Shown in pieces: positions 1 through 10,900 of a DNA stretch of 64,000 bases (its first letter is position 1; the number at the start of each line of letters is the position of its first letter). Position numbers and translations under genes: made by a program. The notes below the pieces were generated by a model, which searched no databases, was not told where the DNA came from, and saw only the letters and a list, made by a program, of their open reading frames with translations. Location of the stretch: NCBI RefSeq assembly GCF_023053635.1, contig NC_086173.1, forward strand, positions 147,420,697 to 147,484,696, given 5' to 3'. This DNA is from Elgaria multicarinata webbii. Its lineage: Eukaryota > Chordata > Lepidosauria > Squamata > Anguidae.

Positions 1-330
1 AAGAAGGCAGAAGAGCCATCCCTTGGCAGCAGACGGCTGAGCAAACAAGCCAGAAAGTCTGGGCAGATTCAGTCAATGGGAACCATGCACATAGCTGCTT
101 AAAAGCCTACCACATTGCACCTGTAACTGCACGGAGAGGTGGTTGTCTGTAGTCTCAGTGTTACCACCTATTAGCACCCCCTTGGAAAGCCAGGGAAGCA
201 GAAAAGGAAGTGAAATCTAAGTCTGGCTGAGTGGAAAATGTCACACAGGCCCTAGGAAATATTGAGGGTTCTATTGGCCAGATGGAGACACAGAAGCATG
301 GTGCTGGACATCTGAAAAGACACACAAGAG
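1..330. other. No feature recognised
   Basis: Left edge, probably TRIM intron or exon-flanking DNA. I looked for PRY/SPRY codons on the minus strand and found none. Confidence 0.4.
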
Positions 331-553
331 GACCAGGGTGGTGTAGTGTTTAAAGGGTTGGACTGGGACTCAGGAGATCTGGGTTCAAGTCCCCGTTTGG
401 TCATGAAGCTCCCTGGGTGATTTTGGGCCAGCCACTGACTCCCAGCCCCACCTATCTTACAGGGTTGTTGTGAGGATAAAATACAGAGGGGGAGGACAAC
501 CATGTGAGCTGTCTTGAAGGAAAAAAAGGTGGGATATAAATGAATTAATTAAC
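331..553 (+). mobile_element. Sauria-type SINE
   Basis: tRNA-like head with GTGTAGTG and GGTTCAAGTCCCC (A- and B-box positions), then the shared middle (CAGCCCCACCTATCTTACAGGGTTGTTGTGAGG) in short words, and the GGTGGGATATAAATG tail. The layout matches Sauria SINEs, which borrow a Bov-B-like 3' end. Confidence 0.8.
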
Positions 554-816
554 AGGAAGGCGGCCCAGGAGACACTGATACGGAACCCACAGGTTGAAGA
601 AGGACAGAGTAAGCAGTGGTCTAAGAAACAGGAAGGGACTTGGGGGAAATAGAAGCAGAGGTGGAATGATGGAAAGAAGGAACCCATGAGAAAAGGAGTG
701 GGGGAAAGAACTTCATATAATGCCTAGGGAGAGAGAGGCTGTGTACCACGCTAAGATGGCAATAAACATCAAGGCAGTTTGGGAGGCTTGTACAAAGCAG
801 GGGAGGATACTGTAAA

Positions 817-1729
817 CTCCAGTTGGTGGCCCAGCTCTGGCCCTGTCTGGGCAGGGATAACCTGGCTTCAGTTGTCTATCTAGTAACCTCCAAGTTAGAT
901 TACTGCAATGCACTCGACGTGGGGCTGCCTTTGAAGACAGTTCGGAAGTTGCAGCTTGTGCAAAATGCAGCAGCCAGATTAATAGTGAGGACCAAGAGGC
1001 AAACATATAAGACCCACTCTGGTCCACTCGCATTGGCTGCCTATATATTTCCAAGCCTGATCAAGGTGCTGGTTCTAACCTATAAAGCCTTACACAGCTT
1101 GGGACCACAATACCCGATGGAATGCCTTTCCTGACATAGAATCATAGAGCAGCAGAGTTGGAAGGGGCCTACAAGGCCACCGAGTCCAACCCCCTGCTCA
1201 ATGCAGGAATCCACCCTAAAGCATCCCCGACAGATGGTTGTCCAGCTGCCTCTTGAAGGCCTCTAGTGTGGGAAAGCCCACAACCTCCCTAGGTAACTGA
1301 TTCCATTGTCGTACTGCTCTAACAGTCAGGAAGTTTTTCCTGATACATTACATTCAACAACTAAGGTCCTCCGGGTGCCTACTATGAGGGAGGCTTGAAA
1401 GACAGCAGCAAGGGAGAGGGCCTTCTCTATGATGGCCCCCCAATTATGGAATGATCTACCTGATGAGGCCCACCTGGTGCCAACACTGCTATCTTTTCAG
1501 CGCCAGGTCAAGACTTTTCTCCCAGGCATTTAGCAATATGTGATGCGCTCCACGGATCCTGGATCTGTTTTTAGGTTCATAGCTTAAAGTTGTTTATAGT
1601 TGTTTTCAGATGTATATTTTTGTGTATGTTGCATGTTTTTGTGGTTTTAAATTTTGTATATAGTTTTTAATTGTTTTAATCTTATGTAAACCGCCCAGAG
1701 AGCTTCAGCTATGGGCGGTATAGAAATGA

Positions 1730-1768
<39 letters not shown>
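817..1768 (+). mobile_element. L2-clade LINE, 3' part, interrupted by a CR1
   Basis: Bases 817-1135 translate to the end of an L2 reverse transcriptase (SKLDYCNALDVGLPLKTVRK, QLVQNAAARLIV, LTYKALHSLGPQY). The element resumes near 1352 (FSMMAPQLWNDLPDE-like) and ends in the typical tail GGGCGGTATAGAAATG plus (AAT)n at 1732-1767. Degenerate and non-functional. Confidence 0.82.
1136..1350 (-). mobile_element. CR1 LINE 3' end nested in L2
   Basis: Starts with ATAGAATCATAGAGCAGCAG, the reverse complement of the CR1 3' terminus with its ATTCTATGAT-type repeat, and continues through GAGTCCAACCCCCTGC and CAACCTCCCTAGGTAACTG. It splits the L2 copy, so it is younger than that L2. Confidence 0.88.
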
Positions 1769-1920
1769 TCAGAGGCAGAGCAGGGGGAGCATTAAGGCCA
1801 AAGAGGTGAGTATGTGGGGAAAGTACTGATTTGAACAAGCCCAGTTTTTGCACTGCAGGACCCTCTAGAAACCTAGTCAACATAACAGAAAGAATCAAAC
1901 TAAAAGAAAAGTTTGCTCAC

Positions 1921-1943
1921 CTGTTCAATAGGATTCCAACATC
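1921..1943 (-). CDS. TRIM exon 4: 23-bp micro-exon
   Basis: A 23-nt segment between a TTTTAG acceptor and a GTGAGC donor encodes DVGILLN plus two bases. The position after the 231-bp exon and the 23-bp length match the TRIM family, where this micro-exon encodes a similar D-x-x-x-x-L-x-R stretch. The next exons are not identified in bases 1-1900. Confidence 0.75.
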
Positions 1944-4900
1944 CTAAAAGGGAGCGAGAAAAGGAGAGAAATGGTGAGAAACTGGGATTCTCAGAGGGAA
2001 GGGAGGCTGGTTGAGGATACACCCTCACAGCATGCAGATTCCTACATTCAAAATTCCTTGACGCCGGGGGTGGGTGAGGAGGAACATCTGAGCTCTGCAC
2101 ACCGACGCCTGATTGTGTGAAGGAATTGCTTATGAAACTCTTGTCTTTTTTTGAGGGAGGGGCTGTAGCTCAGCGAGAGAGGCCCTGCTTTGCATGCAGA
2201 AGGCCCCAGGTTCGATCCCCAGCATCTCCAGGTAGAGCTAGGAAGGAATCCTGCCTGAAGCCCTGGAAAGCCACTGCTGCCAGTCAGAGTTGACAATACT
2301 GGGCTAGATAAGGCATGTCCCTATGTAACGCACATCAGCAGGGCTTCCAGGCTTCTGCATGACCACTGGTGATATGGAGCACTTGGCACTCCATATGTTA
2401 CATCATCAGTAGAGTGGAGAAGAGGGTACATATTATTATTATTATTAATAATAATAATAATATCCCACCTTTTTCCCAGTACTGGGACTCAAGGCGGTTT
2501 ACAAAACATGTACAATTAAAACATATAAATTTACAAACGTAAAATAGAATTAAACTCGCTTCTCCACAATGAGAAGAGGACCATAGCCCTGAGGTAACGA
2601 ATGAACCAGGTCTGAGAATATTTGCAGAATCAAATGCATCCCTACCATGGCAACGCATCCATAAATTTTATTTATTTTATTTATTCTCCAGCTGTATTTC
2701 GGGAAATACTGACCATCTGCCATTCATGCAAGTAACAGTGAAAACTGCAGTTATCAACACGAGCTACACTGCCCCCAGCGTTAGCATGCAAGGTGCCCTG
2801 TGAGGAAAGTGCCAATCAACATCGGCAAAGGACACCACCCTCTTTGGGTTGCACACAACCATGTCTAAACGGGAGCTTGGTCAGCTGCCACGTGGGCTCT
2901 GATCTTAATGGATCAGCACTGTCTCTTTTCTTGGAGGACAGGCCGGCCCCTCTTTCCTGAAGAGTTCTGAGATCTCTTGGGCAAAGGCAAGAGAAGAGAC
3001 AGAGGCAACAGAACCAGCAATGCAAGCGCCTTTGCAGCTGGCACAGATTGGCGGGAAGCAATTAATGCTATCTATTTGAAAGTGGTGGTGACGGGACCTT
3101 TGATATCTTCCACTACTATTATTTATTTATTGCATTTATTATTATTATTTCTTGCATTTATATACCGCCCCTTCGCTGAAGCTCTCTGGGAGGTTCACAT
3201 AAGATAAAACATTTAAAAACAATATACAAAAATTAAAAACCACAAAGACATGCAAAATTCACGTACATTTAAAACCACTGTATGAACTTTAGAAACGATG
3301 AGCCAAAAAACAGACCCAGGCTCATTACATATTGCTAAATGCCTGGGAGAAGAGAAAAGTCTTGACCTAGTGGCGAAAAGATGACAATGTCGGCGCCAGG
3401 CAGACCTTGTCAGGGATTGTTCCACAGTTGGGGGGCCACCACAGAGAAGGCCCTCTCTCTTGTTGCCGCTCTCCGAGCTTCCCTCGGAGTAGGCACCCGG
3501 AGGAGGACCTTAGATGTTGATACTGGAACTACTATGAATTCTCCCTCGGTAGAGAGACAGTGTTCCTATCTTAACTCTCTGATATGTCTTCCGGCCTGCC
3601 CTACACTAAACTAAAGTCATCCACCCCTTCTCAACTCCCTTTCTGCAGCCCTCCCAATTTACCTTGAGAAACTCCGTATCTGGCTGCTGACACTTTTGCT
3701 CCAGTTCAAGTATCAGTCCTTGTAGAAGCGGCGCCCCCTGCTGGACCTTGTGGCTGTTCTCCTGCTGCATTTTCTTCAAGTCAGTGGTCACTTTCGACAG
3801 CCCCTGCAAGATGTGGCTCTCCCTGTATTGCAGGACCCTCTGCAGCTGCTGGAACATGTGGGTGGTGTGCTTCCTCTTGGCTTCCGCCCGACCCTGTAGA
3901 GGAGGGAACGTGAAAAAGTGCCTTTAATAGCCCACCTTACCCCAAAGGATTAGGACAGGTAACATTAAAAAGCAGAATGTCTCTTTGTCCATAGGAATTG
4001 CTGTCCCTAAACCAGGAAAGGAAACTCTGGCTGTTCGTATGGTTCACTCCTCCCACGTAGGTGTCCCTCCTTTGGATCTTGTGTGTCCTCCATTACATTT
4101 ACAAAGAAATGCCACAAAGTTACTGCCACTATTTTCTTTAATGCCCTAATTTAGGAGGGAATGCTTTTTCTTAGATTGGACCTCCTTTCTCATAATGCCC
4201 TGGGGCTTCTGGAAGTAGAGGTGAACCCACTGGAGTACACCTTTACTTCTTGGTGGTGGAGAGCAATGGTCTTCAACTGTTGGGTCACAACCCAGAAGTG
4301 GGTTGCAAGATCAGTCCAGAAGGGTCATGTCAAAGCAACTGCCACCAAGTTAGGCATGGAGAAAATTGTGAAACGGGGCCCCATGTTGCAGGTTGGGAGT
4401 CCAAGGTGGGTCTCAGGTCTGGACCAGCTGAAGACCACTGGCGTAGAGGCATACCCAAATAAGATTTTCTTTTGACTGGCTTGAGCCTGAAATAGGCCAT
4501 ACAGCAAACTTATCACCACCACCCCAATCCAGAACCAACGCCAGGTTAAATGCCCTTGGCAAAGTGACAGTGGTCTGAAAATGCCATGTCTGTCCCAGTT
4601 CTCTTCTATTTGACAATGGAACCAGTTACTGTTGGTGGGGATGCAACAGGCTCTCCAGCACTGCAGGTCTTCAAGTAGAGGGTGGGCGGCCCATCTGTTG
4701 GGAATGTTCCAGCTCTGGATTTCTTACATCAAGTGAAGGGGCAGACTAGATGGCCTACAAGACAGCCTACAAGGCCCCCTCCAACTCTAGGATTCCTCCA
4801 GTAACTTCTAGTACTGCAACACAAAATTGTATTACCATATTTCGTTGATTCTAAGATGCACTTCCCCGCCCCCCCCCCCCATATAAACATCTCTAAAAAC

Positions 4901-7900
4901 GGGGTGCATCTTAGAATCGCAGGTTTTTTTAAAAAAAAAATCCGTGCTTTGCAGAACGCACCATCTGTCTGCCACAGATCAGCACCGCCAACACAATAAG
5001 CCACAACTAACGAACTGATGGCTTTTGATGCCTGGCGGCCGTTTGCTCGTCGCCGTCGCCCCCCCCCCCATCGCTTCTACCAATCACAGCAAGAGAATGA
5101 AGAAGCGGCCCCTTTTGAGTGGCTTTTGCACTCTTGTCTGTAGGTACAAGCTGCAGTTTCCTGCTCAGCTCTAGATCCTTTGCTGGTGTGTGTGTGTGTG
5201 TGTGTGTGTCCCAAATTCTTTCCAAACTTCCCCAAGCTGTACCTCATTCTCTTTAGCTACATTCCTTTATAGGTTCCTTTAGCTTTCCCCTCCCCTCCAG
5301 TTCCTAAGCAGACACACGCTCACGGAAGGGCATCTCTCTCTCCACCGGCAGTTTGTTTTGGGAGGTTCGATCCCTGAATTCCAGGAGTGGAGGGATTCCA
5401 TGGGCCGCGCCTTCCTCCCTGCCCAAAAGCAGGCCGGGCCTCGAAGCCGGCTACAGGCTGCACGGGTGGACCAACCGGCCCTCTCAAACCTCTCACGCTG
5501 CTCCCTAAGCGCTGCTTGAAGCTTTGCTGGGCCGCTAATGGCGAAGCCACACCTCTCCCTGTTGCGTGTGCCGGCTAACTCCCAAACGCGGCCCCACACG
5601 TGCCGCTCACACCCATGCACAGCGACCCATGCCACGTGCGGGATCCTTCAGGGTGGCTCCAGCATGGCCAGCAGGGACTCGATGTAGGACATGTGGGGGG
5701 GGGGGGAGACACACAGGGACGGAGGGCTGCGCCGGGTTCCAGAGGGAAATTCTACTCATGAAAGATATTCTAAGAAATTTATTTTTTCTTAGAATCAAAG
5801 CTTTTTTTCTATTGGTGGTACTGAAATTAGTGTGCGTCTTACAATCGATGGCGTCGTACAATCAAAGAAATACGGTACATCACATGTTTTTGTGAGTTTC
5901 TTCAACTTTGCTGAACTAATCAATGGATTGCCACCTTGGCATCTGCATCTGATGTGTCTATGGATCTCATCACAAACCTTTGTTTTGTGTTTATTGGACA
6001 TCACAATGTCTCTTTAATAAGGATTTGTCTAAGTTGGCTAATTGTTGGAGGTGCTTCTTTTGGCAATACCCATAGCTGCCCCTTTTGGAAGGAAGTCATT
6101 ACACAGATAAACTTTGTATTGGAACACTTAATATTTACTGATGTGCACGCTCTTTTAAATTATCTTCTTGCTTCCTGGGAGTTAATGCATGGTCACCACA
6201 AAAGAATTCTGAGCACCCTTCTGACAATTAAAAGACTGATATTACAACATTGGAAGGATAAACACTGCCCTCCTATAAGGCAATGGACTGTAGCTGTTCC
6301 CTGCTTGTAGTGCAATGTAGCCAGTCTTGAGTGAGACCTTCACATCAGTTGCCCAGCAGAAAGTTGCACTAACAAGCGACGCTTTAGCTCTTTTCAGTTC
6401 TATAATTCCAGGCCAGGAAGCACCACAAGGAGGAGCAAAACTGGGAGGAGTGTCATCAACCCACCTTCCAAACCTTCTCAAATGCCGCTCAATTCCAAGG
6501 GTATCCTTCAAGCTTCAAACCATATAACTTTGTCAACAATAGGGAGGGGGGGACCTCCTTACCAACAGCATCTCCAGTCTCCTCCCTTGGTTTACCGCAA
6601 GTATCTCTCTGCTGTCCCTCTCGCTTTTCAGCATGGCCAAGTGGTGTTGAAACTGAACCTGCCAAAAGTGACAAATAGATAAGAGTTCATATCTTAGGGA
6701 GTGAGATATTCTGGTTTTCCTTGTGAGCACACGGGTATGCAGCTCATAGGCTCTTACAAGATGCTTGGGCACTACTGAGAGGTGCAGAAGCTCAAGTGCT
6801 CCTGGAGTCTTAATCCATAGGCCTATATAAAATCAGAGCTGCCTGTGATAATAGGAAATCAAATGAGCATTAAGAGCACACACAGTAAGATCCTTCCTGG
6901 GCTATTCCACTTCAGACAGGTGGAGGTGGGTATATTTTGAACCTATCTCTATTATTCCAGCACATAGAAAGCCACGGAGAACACATGCTGGTTTTGCATG
7001 CATGAATCCATCTTTATATTTGTGTGTGTAAACAAGCAGCTGAAGTAGCAGGAAAGCAGTGTGATCCAGGTTTATGCTGGGACAGAAGTGCACTTCCTCA
7101 CCCCCTTCCTTCTCACACCACCCCCCTGAATACACTCCACACAGAGCCAGGAGGCCCTGCTGAATGGGATGAGCCGTGGTGTGAGTGTAGGAGGGGAGGG
7201 GGGAATCGCCAGAATAATAACACATTCAAAACACATTTTTAGAAGAAATGAAGTGCAAATAAAACCACGGCTGGTCATTCAGGGAAGGCTTCTTGGAACA
7301 ACAACGATTTCAGGAGGCACCAGAATAAGGTGACCACAGGTGAAGGAGGACAGGTTTCTTATATCTTTAACAGTTGTATTGAAAAAGGAATTTCAACAGG
7401 TGTCATTTGCAGCACCTGGTGAAATTCCCTCTTCATCACAACAGTTAAAGCTGCAGGAGCCCTGCCCTCTTTTGTATCTAGTCATGCTAGGCAGGGCTCC
7501 TGCAGCTTTAAATGTTGTGATGAAGAGGGAATTTCACCAAGTGCTGCATACATACAATTGACACCAGTTGAAATTCCCTTTTCTATGCAACTGTTAAAGA
7601 TAGAGGAGCCCTGTCCTCCATTCCATAGGGTCACCCTATGCTGGAACGAATACAAGGTTGGTGCCTGCCTGACCTTCAGAGGCAGGGAACTCCACAGGAA
7701 AGGGACCACCACACTGAAGGCTCTTCTCCAGGTGTACTCCAATTGGATCACAGGTCCACGTGGAACTACCAGGAGCATTTGTATTGACAGCAGTCAAGAG
7801 TCCCACATGGCTTGTCGAAGTCAGACTTCATACTTGCAAAGCCCTCCTAATAGCCAGTGTCAAGGGTAGGCATAGCTGGGCACCTGTCGAGGGCCCACAC

Positions 7901-10900
7901 CTCAGCAGGGGCCCACTAACAAAAGCCCCCTGGACTTGCTCCTCCTCTTCAGCCCTGCAACCTGCTCGTTCACCTGCCTCTCGCTTTGGACAGACAATGG
8001 TTGTGGTGAGAAAGAACAGCAGATTACTGATTGTTTGATTATTATTTATTATTATTATTATTGCAGTTATATCCTGCCTTTTTTCCTCCAATGAACCGAA
8101 GGCGGCATACATAATCCTCCTCCTCTCTATTTTATCCTCACAACAACAACCCTGTGAGGTAGGTTGGGCTGGGAGCCTGTCTCTGGCCCAAAGTCACCCA
8201 GTGGGTTTCCATGGCTGAGTGGGGACTAGAACCCGGATCTCCCGACTCCCAGTCTGACACTTTAGCCACTACACCATACTGGCTCTCACACAGATGTTGC
8301 TGCCTACTTTCTCTCTGCCTGTCAAGTAAGCAAATGGTAACAATGATGAAAAAGAGACTGGAAACAATAGCAGCTGGTGACAATGGCAGAGAAGATAGAG
8401 AGAGGTGTCTTGTCCAAAAGCCTTCAGAAACCTGGAGATGGCCCTGGTCCTCCATCTCAAAATGCCAACAGCTGGCAGTTTGGTAAGTGTTTTTATGGAG
8501 GAAAGTTAAATGTTATGTTTGCATGAAATGTGTACTTTGGGACAATGGCCAAACAGACTTTTTCAATTTGTAAAGGGTAGGTGGGTGGGTGGGCTGAAAG
8601 TGGAAGAAAGGCTGAGGGAAATGGATACTTAATTCTGTCTGAACCAGCCATTTCCGTGCTCCAAATACCCCCCACCCCCCGCCGAGATTTTCCACATATG
8701 GGGTGCTGGGATGTTTGCATGTTGAATGTTTTTTCCAAGTGTTTATTTTGTCAAACGAGGTGGCGAAAAAAACCCCGAAACCCAGAAATGGAAATAATTG
8801 CAATTTTAGTGATCCTTTGAAAAATCATGAATGACGTGGAACATGAAAATACTTCCTTTAAATTGGAGGTAGCCAATTAAATGGGTATTTTTTTTAGGGT
8901 GGTGGTGCAATCAGCAGAACCTGTATTCAAAAACAGTTTCTGTCCATGTCCCTTAAGCTGGATGGGGGACTGACTGCATGTGTAAATGGATACTCATTAG
9001 GCATGTGCTCCGCTCCGATTAAGAGCGGAGAAGCAGTAGCGAATTGGCCTGCTCCGCCTTACCCAGAGGCGGAGTAGAAGCGGACCACGGACCCCTAGAA
9101 GCAAGGCGAAGAGAAGCGGCCATTTTTCAGAGCTCCTAGTTCAGGCGGAGCGCTCCGGTCGCCATCTTGAAAACATTTCGCCCATAGGATTGCATTGCGG
9201 GAAATAATCGCGGATAACTGGGTTGTTTTTGAAGCTATCGTTCTGAAAATTCTTGTGCTCAGAGAGTCGTGGATGGGGGTCATTTTGAGACTACTCTCAC
9301 CTCTCTGCGTCGTGCGAGTCGCGTGCTGGAATTTTTAAAAAATCGGGTAAACAAACGGACAGCGCGGGTCAAACGGCGGTTTTCGCCCATAGGATTGCAT
9401 TGAGGAAAAGAATTGGGGATAACTGGGTTGTTTTTTAAGCTATCGTTCTGAAAATTCTTGTGCACAGAGAGTCGTGGATGGGGGTCATTTTGAGACTACT
9501 CTCACCTCTCTGCGTGGTGCGGGTCGCGCGCTAGAATTTTTTAAAAAATCGGTGGGAAAAATACCTTTTTCAAAGGGCTGAGGGGCAGAGTCAGCTCCCG
9601 GTCATGATGATCCCAAAGTTGGAGGAGGGGATAGGCAAAACGGGTAACTTGGGTTTCTGGGAAACTTCTCTTTCTTAATCTGAACGGACTTTTCCCAGTG
9701 CTTTTTAACACAGTAGCCCCACCAAATGCACAAACACAACCTGAAATCATATACTAAGCCAATAATAAGAGATAGAAACACAGCACTGCTACCCACCCTA
9801 ACTTTGGGGAACAACTAAAAAGATGTGGTGCAAGGGGATGAGCTCCCCTAGGGCATCTCATCGTGGACGTGCCCCCACTCTCTCCTGTACTGGAAGGCCA
9901 TCAGAGCCTTCCAAAGAGAGTAACCCGGTGGAGCAATGCCTATCATGAGTTGAAGTGAGCGTTTACTTCTTAGTGGTGGAGCAATGTCTTTCATGAGTTG
10001 AACTGACAGTGTTGCTTCTTAAAAGACTGGTCACTAGGACCAGTCAAATTGGCAGCTGCTTCCCCCTCCCCCGGGCACGTCCCCCTATTACTGGTAAAAG
10101 ACAGATATAGCCTTTTTTTAAAAGTTCTTCTTGTTGTTTATTCAGCAACACTGCTGCTTTTAATTCCACCCCTCCTTTGTTTATTGATTGATTTATTCCA
10201 TTTTATATGCATTACTGGCTTATCCTTGGCTCACTTCCTTATGCCCCCAGAAATGCCAGCTGCATGCCTGCCTGCCTTCCCTCCCTCCTCCCCTGCCCAC
10301 CTCGCAGGGATGTTGTGTGTGTGTGGCTTTGACTCAGGGGAGAAGTCCTTCCTGCGCTCACTTGGAGTTTTGGAAGTTCCAAATTTTGCAGGTTTAAGCC
10401 CCGCCAAAAAACAGGGGATGATGGGACTGCTTTGAGTGTGGACGTCCATGTGGACACATGGATAAGCTGTCATGGTGCCGAGTTTGAGGTTTCTAACATG
10501 CAAATTGACGGAGCTATCCCAAGGGGTGTGAATGGGGTGCCTGATTTTCAAAAATTCCCCAAAAATCAGGGGATGATGGGATTGCCTTGAAACTTGGCGT
10601 GCGTGTGGACACGTGGATAAGCTTTCATGGTGCCGAGTTTGAGGTTTCTAACGTGCAAATTGACGGAGCTATCCCAAGGGGTCTGAATGGGGTGCCCGAT
10701 TTTCAAAAATTCGCCAAAAATCAGGGGATGATGGGATTGCCTTGAAACTTGGCGTCCATGTGGACACATGGATAAGCTATCATGGTGCTGAGTTTGAGGT
10801 TTCTAACATGCAAATTGACGGAGCTATCCCAAGGGGTGTGAATGGGGTGCCTGATTTTCAAAAAATCCCCAAAAATCAGGGGATGATGGGATTGCCTTGA

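Noticed and set aside
2157-2230. tRNA-Ala(TGC)-like sequence with A and B boxes
   Set aside because: The same head is joined to the same SINE body in several copies in the window, so it is a SINE head rather than a tRNA gene.
10049-10435. 128-residue hydrophobic frame, possible membrane protein
   Set aside because: Lies inside the hAT-like element and runs into its tandem array; low-complexity Leu-rich codons, no conserved motif.
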